A stretch of DNA of 64,000 nucleotides from CBDUEF01 sp018063485 (lineage in GTDB: Bacteria > Pseudomonadota > Alphaproteobacteria > Rhodobacterales > Rhodobacteraceae), in contig JBAOID010000018.1 in assembly GCA_037045435.1 (NCBI GenBank), forward strand, positions 248,001-312,000. Reading direction: 5' to 3'. The translations under genes were made by a program, and so were the position numbers. The notes under the pieces are model-generated. The model was not told the DNA's origin, did no database searches, and was given only the letters and a program-made list of their open reading frames with translations. Positions 56,149 through 64,000 of the stretch are shown piece after piece. Position 1 is the first letter of the stretch; the number at the start of each line of letters is the position of its first letter.

Positions 56149-57507
56149 CTAACGGAAAGCGAGAAGTTGCCCGCCCTTGTTCACCACGAACAGCATCCCA
56201 CCCGCCAAAGCCGGAGCCGAAGCCGCCCCCCCCGGCAATGCCACCCCGCCGATCAGGCTGCCATCGGTTGGGCTGAACAGCCGCAACTGACCATCACCCG
56301 AGACAACGACAATCCGCCCGCCCGCCAGAACCGGGCCGTAATGCGCGGTGATCGCCTTTAGCTTTTTCGCCTTGTCCTTCACGAAATAGGGCATGGCTTG
56401 CGCCCAGATCACCTCGCCGGTGCTGGCATCCAGCCGCACCAGACGCGCCTCATCATTGACGACAAAAACCGATCCCCCCACCACCAGCGGCGGATTCATC
56501 GCGCCCTCATTGGCGGTCCACAGCCGCATCCCGGTCTTGGCATCCATCGCCACGGTCCGCCCGGCAGCCGAACCGATATAGATCACGCCGCCCGACACCA
56601 CCGGATCGCCGGTCAGATCACCATAGCTTGCATAGGCCCGGCCCAAACGCTTGCCTGCCACGGCGGCCTTCCAGACCTGCGCGCCGCCATCTGCCGCAAT
56701 CGCTGAAACCTCACCGCTCGAATAGGGGAAAACCACCTGATCGCCCGATACCGCAGGCGAACCCGCACCAACAACACCCTCAGCCTCCGGCGTGCCGGGG
56801 GCCTGCCACAGAATCCGCCCGGTATCAGTGGCAAGCGAGGTTGCCGCCCCGTCGCGGCTGATCACCAGCACCTGTTTGCCGTCTATGGTTGGCGCGGCAT
56901 TCGAGGGTGCATCAAGCCGTTGCCGCCAGACCACCGCGCCAGTTGCGGCCTCGATTGCAATCACTTCACCAAAACCCGTCGTCGCATAAACCCTGCCGCC
57001 TGCGGCGGCCAAACCGCCGCCAGAAGCGCCGCCGCCACGATCAAATTCCGCCGTCAGATCCTTTTGCCAGACCAGCGCCCCCGCCAAAGTCACCGCCGAG
57101 ACGGTTGAGCGCGCATCCATCACGAATACCCGCCCGCCCGACACCACCGGCGCGGCCTCGACCCGGTTGCCGCGATTGTTGCCTGCGCCGATATTGACGC
57201 CCCACATCAATTGTGGTGCACCGGAAAGCTGACCATTCGGCCCGGTATGCTGGGCAGAGCCGCCCTTGTGGCCCCATTCGGCGTTGGCCACCGCGCCGGG
57301 AATGCTGATCGGGGCCGACCGGTTTTCCGGCCGGTCGGGCGGTGCCACCGGATCGGCCTGACCCTCAACGGGAACCGAATCTTCCAATGGCGCGCGCACC
57401 GGGAACCGCTCGCCCTGCAAGATCACATCGCGTTGGCATCCCGACAGCGCCAACACCAGCCCCGCAACGCCCAGATACAAAGTGGTTTTCACCGCTGCCG
57501 CCCCCAT
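56149..57507 (-). CDS. bamB: Outer-membrane assembly lipoprotein BamB-like
   Basis: About 452 aa. Signal sequence with lipobox LSGC. PQQ-type beta-propeller repeats are seen throughout: GRVFVMDARSTVSAVTLAGA, RVYATTGFGEVIAIEAATGA, VIYIGSAAGRTVAMDAKTG, VFVVNDEARLVRLDASTGE. BamB aids delivery of beta-barrel proteins to BamA. The start at 57507 is chosen for the GAGG upstream. Order YfgM-bamB-der matches many proteobacteria. Confidence 0.88.
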   Translation of the reverse strand: MGAAAVKTTLYLGVAGLVLALSGCQRDVILQGERFPVRAPLEDSVPVEGQADPVAPPDRPENRSAPISIPGAVANAEWGHKGGSAQHTGPNGQLSGAPQLMWGVNIGAGNNRGNRVEAAPVVSGGRVFVMDARSTVSAVTLAGALVWQKDLTAEFDRGGGASGGGLAAAGGRVYATTGFGEVIAIEAATGAVVWRQRLDAPSNAAPTIDGKQVLVISRDGAATSLATDTGRILWQAPGTPEAEGVVGAGSPAVSGDQVVFPYSSGEVSAIAADGGAQVWKAAVAGKRLGRAYASYGDLTGDPVVSGGVIYIGSAAGRTVAMDAKTGMRLWTANEGAMNPPLVVGGSVFVVNDEARLVRLDASTGEVIWAQAMPYFVKDKAKKLKAITAHYGPVLAGGRIVVVSGDGQLRLFSPTDGSLIGGVALPGGAASAPALAGGMLFVVNKGGQLLAFR

Positions 57508-57543
57508 CTGCATTACCTCAACGATTTTGGCCGTTGCCGAGCT

Positions 57544-58230
57544 TTACCCTTGATCCGCAGGCAGCTCACTTGCCAGCGCGGAGTTGCTCTTTGGCGGCAC
57601 ACCGCCCAAAGCCGTGATCATGTCCGCCGCGCGCTGGCGCAGACCCGACGGTGCTTCTTGATCCTGCATCAGCGCAGCCAAGGCCGCAATCGCCGCATCG
57701 GTCTTTTGCTCTTCGACCAACAGATAGGCCAATTGTTCTTGAGCCAAAGTGCGGAACGCCCGCCCCGGCACCGCCAGATCTTCCAGCGCCGCCCGGCGCT
57801 CTGCCAGCGGCAAATCACTGCCCGCCACCGCGATCCGGCGCAATTGGGCCAGATCACGGTAAAGCTGCGGCTGACTGGTATCCTTGATCAATCCGTCAAG
57901 TGCAGCCAGACTGCCTGCCTTGTCGTCGGCAGGATCCGAGGCCAGCATCAAGGCCGCAACCGCCTTTTGCGTGGCATCCGCCGGAATGGCGGCAATTGCC
58001 GCGCGGCGCTCTTCGGGCTGGCCCAGATCGGTGGCATCCAGAACCGCATCGCCAAAGGCCTGCGCCCGTGCCACCACCCTGGCCTTTTGCCATTCGACAT
58101 AGCTGGCACCGCCGACGATCAGCAGGATCGCCAGCACTCCGATCCAGCCGTATTTGCGAAAGATCGCGAACAGGCGGTCACGGCGCACCTCTTCGGTGAC
58201 CTCGTCAATGAAGCTGTCGGGACTGCTCAA
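57544..58230 (-). CDS. YfgM-like membrane-anchored TPR protein
   Basis: About 228 aa from a TTG start at 58230 (AAGGAG 8 nt upstream); the longer open frame upstream has no family likeness. DSFIDEVTEEVRRDRLFAIF, then one membrane helix (WIGVLAILLIVGGASYV) and a periplasmic helical-repeat region. YfgM-type proteins work with SecYEG and PpiD at the membrane. Being next to bamB and der supports the call. Confidence 0.75.
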   Translation of the reverse strand: MSSPDSFIDEVTEEVRRDRLFAIFRKYGWIGVLAILLIVGGASYVEWQKARVVARAQAFGDAVLDATDLGQPEERRAAIAAIPADATQKAVAALMLASDPADDKAGSLAALDGLIKDTSQPQLYRDLAQLRRIAVAGSDLPLAERRAALEDLAVPGRAFRTLAQEQLAYLLVEEQKTDAAIAALAALMQDQEAPSGLRQRAADMITALGGVPPKSNSALASELPADQG

Positions 58231-58429
58231 ACCTGCCACTCCTTGTTCTTGCCCTGTCTTACACGGCAACAACGCGCCTTGCCAAGCCCCGGACCGCGCG
58301 GCAAACTCACATCTGCCCCCCCTTTTACCACTTCGCCCCCGAATTTGCCCCGTGATCCCCATGGTTTTGTCGAATTTTCACCGTATTTTTCGCAAACAAT
58401 TGCGGCGAAACACTGCGTCAGGACACCCG

Positions 58430-60113
58430 ATGGACCTTGCCTTCTTTGCCAATATGTTGATGTTTCTGGGCGTCTTTGGCGGCAGCCTTCTGCTGGACAG
58501 CAGCAGTAGCTCCTCATCCTCCGAGGACCCGCTCTATGATCGCGATGATTATACCGACACTGAAAACGGCACCAGCGGCAATGACGATCTGTCGACCGAC
58601 AAGGAATTGGTCGCCTGGTTCCTCAACGGCGGCGAAGACAGGCTGGAAGGGTCCGAGGGCGACGATTATGCAAATCTTGGCTCTGGCGATGATCACGCCG
58701 ACATGGGGGCTGGCAATGATATCGCCCTGGGGGGTGATGGCAATGATGCAATCAGTGGCGGCAACGGTTTTGACCGCTTGTTTGGTGATGCGGGCAATGA
58801 CGCGCTGAATGGCAATCTGGGCGATGACCAGGTTTCGGGGGATGCGGGGGATGACACTCTGCTGGGCGGCAGCGGCAATGATATCCTGTCGGGCGGCCTT
58901 GGCAATGATGTGCTGTCGGGCTTTGATCTGAACACCTCGGCCTTGGGTGGTATGACCAGCGCTGACGGGGCCGATCAGCTTTTTGGCGGCGAGGGCAATG
59001 ACAGCCTCTTGCTGGGCCATGGCGACGTGGCCGCAGGTGGTGCGGGCGATGACAGCTTTGTGCTGGATCACCGCTTCAACGATGCCGCCCTGGGCTATCG
59101 CATCACCGATTACACCGCAGGATCGGATCAGATCGAAGTGCTTTACACCCCCCGCTTTGATGCGGCCACCAGCGCCGAGATCGCGCCCGACCTTCAGGTG
59201 GAACTGTCGCCGGATGGCCAAAGCTCGCTGATCCGGCTGAATGGCTCGATCATAGCGCAAATCGACGGCGCGACCGATCTGTCGGCAGCAGACATCACGC
59301 TGACCGCCGACCATCTGACGGATCCCCATTACGCGCCCGCCGCCTATTCCGCCGAAGTGCTGGGCACGGCAGCGGCTGATACCCTGACCGGCAACAGCGC
59401 AGGCACTGCCTGGTTTGCCGGCGCCGGGGATGATCATCTGACAGGATCAACGGCGGCAGATTACGCGCGCCTGGGTGACGGCGATGATCAGGCCAACATG
59501 GGTGCTGGCAATGACATGGCGCATGGCGACGCGGGCAATGATGCGATCAACGGCGAAGCGGGCAGTGACACAATTCTCGGCGATGCAGGCAACGATTCTG
59601 TTGGCGGCGACGATGGCAATGATTTCCTGGCCGGGCAATTGGGCGATGACCACATCTGGGGCGGTGCCGGAGCCGATAATATCAGCGGTGGTGGTGGCGA
59701 TGACACTCTGTCAGGCTTTGGAGACAATGCCGGGGCTGCGGACGGCATGACGGCGATTGACGGGATCGACACCCTCGCGGGAGGGCAAGGTGCCGACACC
59801 TTGATCCTTGGCCACGGCGATGTGGCCACCGGTGGCGCCGGGTGCCGACACTTTCGCGCTCGATTTTCGATACGACGAAGGCCCCGAGGTCTGCCTGATC
59901 ACCGATTACACCCATGGCATCGATCAGATCGAGTTGCACTACACCCCGGTTTTCGACGGCACGGGCACCGAAATTCCGCCAGTGCTCTCCATCACCTTCG
60001 GGCCGGGCAACGCCTATGCGCTGCTCAACCTCGATGGGGTGCAGGTGGCGCAACTGACAGGGGCTGCGGGACTGACCACCGCCGACATCACCCTCATGCC
60101 CACCGCCGCCTGA
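58430..60113 (+). CDS. RTX-type calcium-binding protein with duplicated modules, one extra base
   Basis: About 560 aa. A hydrophobic N-terminus (MDLAFFANMLMFLGVFGGSL) and a run of eight serines precede two copies of the same ~210-residue module. Each has six or more GGxGND nonapeptides, then MTxxDGxDxLxGGxGxDxLxLGHGDV, then a beta domain (ITDYTxGxDQIExxYTPxFD). One extra G near 59841 shifts the frame; without it module 2 ends ADITLMPTAA at 60113. Probably surface or secreted by type I export; no exporter genes adjoin except the Atm1-like ABC protein, which is not of that type. Confidence 0.75.
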
Positions 60114-60120
60114 CGCAAGA

Positions 60121-61923
60121 TCAGGCCGCGAGTTCCTCTTCCTCGGCCGATTGGCGCTCCCACATCGCGGCATAGCGCCCGGCTTGGGCCAGCAATTGCT
60201 CATGCGTGCCGCTTTCGGTGACAACACCGTTTTCCAGCACCAGAATCAGATCGGCATCGGCAATGGTGGACAGCCTATGGGCGATGGTGATCACCGAGCG
60301 GCCCTCGCCCATTTCCAGCAGACTATCTTGAATGTCGCGCTCGGTTTGCGTGTCCAGCGCTGAGGTCGCCTCATCCAGAATCAGGATCGGCGGGTTCTTT
60401 AGCAAAGTCCGCGCAATCCCCACCCGCTGCTTTTCGCCGCCCGACAGTTTCAAGCCGCGCTCACCCACAGTGGTTTCATAACCATCGGGCAAGGACAGGA
60501 TGAAATCATGGATTTTCGCGCCCCGCGCTGCGGATTCAATCTCGGCCTGCGTCGCGCCCTCCTTGCCATAGGCGATGTTGTAGCCCACGGTATCGTTGAA
60601 CAGCACGGTGTCTTGCGGCACCACGCCAATCGCCTGATGCAGCGAAGTTTGCGAGATCTGCCGAATATCCTGCCCGTCGATACGGATCGCCCCGCCCGTC
60701 ACATCATAAAAGCGGAACAACAGCTTGCCGATGGTTGATTTCCCCGATCCCGAAGGCCCCACCAGCGCCACACGCTGCCCCGGACCGACGCGCAGCGAAA
60801 TCCCTTTCAGGATTTCGCGGCTGGGATCATAGGCAAATTGCACCGCGTCAAACACGATCTCTCCGCCTGTAACCCTCAAGGCCGGCGCATCCGGCGCATC
60901 CTTGATCTCCGCAGGTTGACCCAAAAGGCCAAACATTTGCCCCATATCCACCAAAGCCTGCCGGATTTCACGGTAAACGGTGCCAAGGAAGTTCAACGGC
61001 ATGGTGATCTGGATCATATAGGCGTTGACCATCACGAAATCGCCCACGGTCAAAACCTTGGCCTCAACGCCTTTGGCCGCCATCACCATCACGATCACCA
61101 AACCGGCGGTGATCAGCGCCGATTGCCCCGCGTTCAGGATCGACAGCGATTGCCCGGTGCGCACGGCCAGCCCTTCATAAGCCGCCATTGCGCCATCATA
61201 GCGCTTCACCTCGCGCGCTTCGGCGTTGAAATATTTGACGGTTTCGTAATTGAGCAGCGAGTCGATGGCCTTTTGGTTGGCATCGGTGTCATGATCATTC
61301 ATCTCGCGCCGGATTTGCACCCGCCATTCGGTAACGCGGAACGTATAGGCCACATAAAGCCCGATCGTCACCACCACCACCGCCGTATATTGCCAGCCGA
61401 ACACAACCGCAAAGATGATAGACACCATAATCAGTTGCACGATCAATGGCCCGATGGAAAACAGCATGAAGCGCAGCAGGAAATCGACGCCTTTCACCCC
61501 GCGCTCGATGATCCGGCTCAGGCCGCCGGTCTTGCGGGTGATGTGATAGCGCAGGCTTAACTGGTGGATATGGGTGAAGGTCTCGATCGCCAGCTTGCGC
61601 AGCGCCCGTTGACCCACCCGCACGAAAATCGCATCGCGCAGCTCGCCAAAGACCACGCCGCCCAGCCGCGCCATGCCATAGGCAACCGTCAGCCCCACAG
61701 CCGCCATCGACAGAAAGGTCGCCGCCCCCGGATTGTCACCGGCCAGAATATCCACCGCCTGCTTATACAAGAACGGCGTGTAAACCTGCACCAAAGTCGC
61801 CAGAGCCAGGCTGATCAGCGCCGCAACCACTCTGATCTTGACCCAATTCTCGCCCCTGGGCCAAAGATAGGGCAAGATCCGCTTGATCGTGTGCATATTG
61901 GAGGCGCTGGTGTCGGTCATCAT
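60121..61923 (-). CDS. Atm1-type ABC exporter (half-transporter)
   Basis: 600 aa, permease fused to ATPase. The N-terminal half has about six helices and Atm1-group features (NYETVKYFNAEAREVKRYDG, TLVQVYTPFLYKQAVDILAG). ATPase motifs: Walker A GPSGSGKSTIGKLLFRFY, signature LSGGEKQRVGIAR, Walker B ILILDEATSALD. Bacterial Atm1 proteins export glutathione-linked compounds and metals. It is divergent from an ArsR-type regulator, so metal control is likely. Confidence 0.85.
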   Translation of the reverse strand: MMTDTSASNMHTIKRILPYLWPRGENWVKIRVVAALISLALATLVQVYTPFLYKQAVDILAGDNPGAATFLSMAAVGLTVAYGMARLGGVVFGELRDAIFVRVGQRALRKLAIETFTHIHQLSLRYHITRKTGGLSRIIERGVKGVDFLLRFMLFSIGPLIVQLIMVSIIFAVVFGWQYTAVVVVTIGLYVAYTFRVTEWRVQIRREMNDHDTDANQKAIDSLLNYETVKYFNAEAREVKRYDGAMAAYEGLAVRTGQSLSILNAGQSALITAGLVIVMVMAAKGVEAKVLTVGDFVMVNAYMIQITMPLNFLGTVYREIRQALVDMGQMFGLLGQPAEIKDAPDAPALRVTGGEIVFDAVQFAYDPSREILKGISLRVGPGQRVALVGPSGSGKSTIGKLLFRFYDVTGGAIRIDGQDIRQISQTSLHQAIGVVPQDTVLFNDTVGYNIAYGKEGATQAEIESAARGAKIHDFILSLPDGYETTVGERGLKLSGGEKQRVGIARTLLKNPPILILDEATSALDTQTERDIQDSLLEMGEGRSVITIAHRLSTIADADLILVLENGVVTESGTHEQLLAQAGRYAAMWERQSAEEEELAA

Positions 61924-61984
61924 TCATTCCCTGATCCTTGCCACGGCAAGGGTTGTCTGCCGGCGACGGTTGGTCTAATCTCGC

Positions 61985-62008
61985 TTCAAGAGTTCATGAG
62001 TAGTTGAA
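61985..62008. promoter_or_regulatory. Possible ArsR-type operator
   Basis: Imperfect palindrome TTCAA-N14-TTGAA with TTCATGA at its centre, ending 2 nt before the arsR-like start, in the divergent gap to the Atm1-type gene. The shape fits ArsR/SmtB operators. Confidence 0.4.
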
Positions 62009-62010
62009 AC

Positions 62011-62355
62011 ATGCAGCAAGGTAAAGCCCTCGAAGCCTTTGCAGCGCTGGCCAATGCGGATCGGCTGCATTTGCTGCGGCTGTTGATGCCATTGGGGAAA
62101 ACCGGTTTGCCTGCGGGCGATATCGGGCGGCATCTGGGCTTGGCCGCGTCACGGCTGTCGTTTCACCTTTCCACATTGGAACAGGCCGGGCTGATACGCT
62201 CGCGCAGACAGGCGCGCAACGTGATTTATGCGGTCAACCCTGCGGGAATGGGACAGACCGTCGCCTATCTGCTGAATGATTGCTGCTGCAACCACCCCGA
62301 GGTTCTGGCCTGCTGCCCGCCAAATCCGGCGGTTACTGTGCCCCCGGAAGCGTGA
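62011..62355 (+). CDS. ArsR/SmtB-family regulator with Cys-rich tail
   Basis: 114 aa. A winged helix-turn-helix (EAFAALANADRLHLLRLLMP, GDIGRHLGLAASRLSFHLST, LEQAGLIRSRRQARNVIYAV). The C-terminus has five cysteines in DCCCNHPEVLACC, a plausible metal or arsenite sensor placed away from the classic helix-3 site. Its divergent neighbour is an Atm1-type exporter, so it probably represses that gene until metal binds. Its 3' end overlaps the convergent LysM gene. Confidence 0.85.
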   Translation: MQQGKALEAFAALANADRLHLLRLLMPLGKTGLPAGDIGRHLGLAASRLSFHLSTLEQAGLIRSRRQARNVIYAVNPAGMGQTVAYLLNDCCCNHPEVLACCPPNPAVTVPPEA

Positions 62356-63812
62356 AAACCTGCCCCGGATAGATCAGATCCGGATCACGGATCTTGTCCT
62401 TGTTGGCCTCAAAAACCTGCACATAAAGTACCCCATCGCCAAATTCGGTCTTGGCAATGCCCCATAGGGTAAAGCCGGGTTGCACCGTCACCGAAACCGG
62501 CGCGGGCTTGCTCGGGGCCGCTGGTGCCTCGGTCCCGCCCTCAAGCGAGGGTGCGACGGGCACTTGCGCCACTGGCTCTGTCGCAGTCATCTCGACGACA
62601 GGCGCAGCGGTTGCAAGTGACTCAGGCGCAGTAGCCCCTGAAAGCGCAGCGGAAACTTGCGGCACAACAGGCGCTTGTGGCGCAACAGAGACATCGGCCT
62701 CCGCTACGACGTCTGCCGCCTTTGCGGCCTCAGCCCCCTCAACCGCAACCGGCGCATCCTCAGAGGCACTCGCCAAAGCCGCCAGCGTTTCGCGTTTGAA
62801 CGGGGTCTCATAGCGTGAGGCCACTTTGCCTGCCGCGTCGATCTGATCAACCCGCAGCACATAAATCCCTGCCGTCAACATCCGGCAAAGTGACAGCCCA
62901 GCGGCCATCCGCTGCAATCGCGGCCGCCCCGGTTTCGGCCCCATCCAGATAGATCCGCACAAAGGCCAAAGCGGTGCCGCTGCCCGCCAGTTGCACCGCC
63001 CCATCCGGCGCATAGGCAATCGCGTCAAGCGTGACATTGGTCACCGCGTCACCACCCGATTGCAACACCTTGACGCCGTCATTGGTCACCAACAGGGCGG
63101 CAGGCGGGGCTTCAGCCGCTGGCGCATTGGCGATCTGCGCCGGTTCTTCTGCCGTCAGAGCTGGCGGTGGGGACTTCAGCGTCTCCACCACCTCTGGCTG
63201 CGCCACTTCGGCCACCTCGGGCGCGGGTTGCCGGGTTGGCGCAACGGCGACGGTTTCTTGCGACAACACCTCGCTGCCATCGGCCAGCCGCATTGCCAAT
63301 GACATCAGCCTTGGCTGCGCGCTGGCAGGCAAAGTGGTGAGGATCGCGAATTTCCCCTGCGCATCAGCTTTTGTCTGCGCAATATCAATACCGTCCAACC
63401 GCAAGAGCACCATTGACCCGGCCAGCGCCGCTCCGGCGATCGTTGTGGTGCCATCCGGCTCCACCCGCACCACATCGAAACGTGGCGGAGCGATTGCGAC
63501 AGCAGAGGGGACCGATGCCACCTCTTGCACAGCGGGCGCGGGATCCACCGTTGCCACTTGCGGCGCGGCAACCTGCGGTGTTACCGGGTCCACCGTCGCC
63601 ACCTCCGGCGTGGCAGTCGTCGCATCTTGCGCAACAGAGGCAACCACCTGCGATGCCGCGCTTGACTTAGGGGCAACCAAGGGCGGCTCTACCACCGATA
63701 CCACAGACTCCCCGCCCGGCCATACAGCCCAGCCCACAAGCGCCAAGACCGCGACCGCACCAGCCGCCAAACCTGCCTTGCCGCCTTTTCCCATTTCTTG
63801 CCAAGCCGACAT
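62333..63812 (-). CDS. LysM-domain membrane protein, frame broken by one extra base
   Basis: Starts MSAWQEMGKGGKAGLAAGAV with one N-terminal membrane helix. A long Ala/Val/Pro-rich region contains several Ig-like segments (IAGAALAGSMVLLRLDGID, VQLAGSGTALAFVRIYLDG). One extra base near 62873 shifts the frame; the continuation is AGIYVLRVDQIDAAGKVASR, another low-complexity stretch, then a C-terminal LysM domain (VQPGFTLWGIAKTEFGDGVL to YPGQVFTLPG). About 492 aa. LysM binds peptidoglycan; the role is probably envelope organisation. Confidence 0.8.
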
Positions 63813-63915
63813 GCCATCCCCCAAACCGCGCGGCCTGTTCCCGGCCCCTGCTTTCCTTTGCCAGAAAACCCTTATATCACCGCCCAACGCAACTGTTTTT
63901 CCCAAGGCGCCCCGA

Positions 63916-64000
63916 ATGCCCCAAACACCCCTGTCGATCTGTGTCTTCTGTGGCGCGCGTTCGGGAACAAATCCTGATCACGTCATCACTGCCCGCGCTT
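63916..64000 (+). CDS. LOG-family protein, 5' part only
   Basis: The first 28 codons (MPQTPLSICVFCGARSGTNP) match the start of LOG/TIGR00730 proteins, which hydrolyse cytokinin riboside monophosphates or related nucleotides. The gene runs off the end of the window. Confidence 0.75.
   Translation, partial: MPQTPLSICVFCGARSGTNPDHVITARA

Noticed and set aside
58154..58429. Upstream extension of the RTX protein start
   Set aside because: The extra sequence is antisense to the YfgM-like gene and is not a signal or export sequence; ATG 58430 fits better.
1..64000. CRISPR array, rRNA operon or prophage
   Set aside because: No regularly spaced repeats, no rRNA segments and no phage structural genes were seen on either strand.

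Overview
The window looks like chromosomal DNA of a GC-rich alphaproteobacterium of the family Rhodobacteraceae. The evidence is protein content and style: an aa3 oxidase with a cytochrome c2, a CcmABCDG cytochrome c maturation cluster, a P-II/glutamine synthetase pair, a DddP-type DMSP lyase, and the G/C-hairpin intergenic repeats common at gene ends in this group. DddP suggests a marine or saline relative of the roseobacters. This taxonomy is inference from the sequence alone.

Layout. 1-9.4 kb: ctaD, a YdeI-like protein, cytochrome c2, lipB, tRNA-Leu(GAG), then a leftward operon (SPOR lipoprotein, D-Ala-D-Ala carboxypeptidase, tmk, holB, tatD, PhnP-like hydrolase). 9.6-20.1 kb: an accessory stretch starting at tRNA-Ser(UGA). 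It holds small exported SH3/PRC-like proteins, a LuxR-type regulator remnant, and a pile of insertion sequences (IS3, IS110, IS5, IS66, IS256, IS30, IS481), most of them truncated or frameshifted. 20.1-28 kb: agmatinase, acpP-fabG-fabD, an eptA-like lipid A modifier coupled to a PACE efflux gene, rpsF-rpsR-rplI, and a nucleotidyltransferase behind two operator-like palindromes. 28-41.7 kb: an EamA transporter, a nuclease-like protein, trigger factor, tRNA-Leu(UAG), a Hint protein, NAD(P)HX repair, glnB-glnA, dddP, purB, a fliG homologue and a lauroyl acyltransferase. 41.7-51.1 kb: a DUF1223 protein, aconitase, ccmGDCBA, an Mth938-like protein and secF-secD-yajC. 51.3-64 kb: an acyltransferase, serS, a TspO-like protein, der, bamB, a YfgM-like protein, a duplicated-module RTX protein, an Atm1-type ABC exporter with a divergent ArsR regulator, a LysM protein, and the start of a LOG-family gene.

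Two things need care. First, at least eleven otherwise well-conserved genes, some normally essential (holB, purB, rplI), are split by extra single bases. All net events outside the IS elements are +1, so insertion-biased sequencing or assembly error is more likely than decay; corrected frames are given. Second, the IS66 copy carries two related mini-insertions (39 and 37 bp) in tnpC and tnpB. They share end motifs and form hairpins whose arms differ in sequence but keep pairing, which suggests a small structured mobile element. This is the best candidate here for something undescribed.

I saw no rRNA operon, CRISPR array, intact prophage or replication origin.
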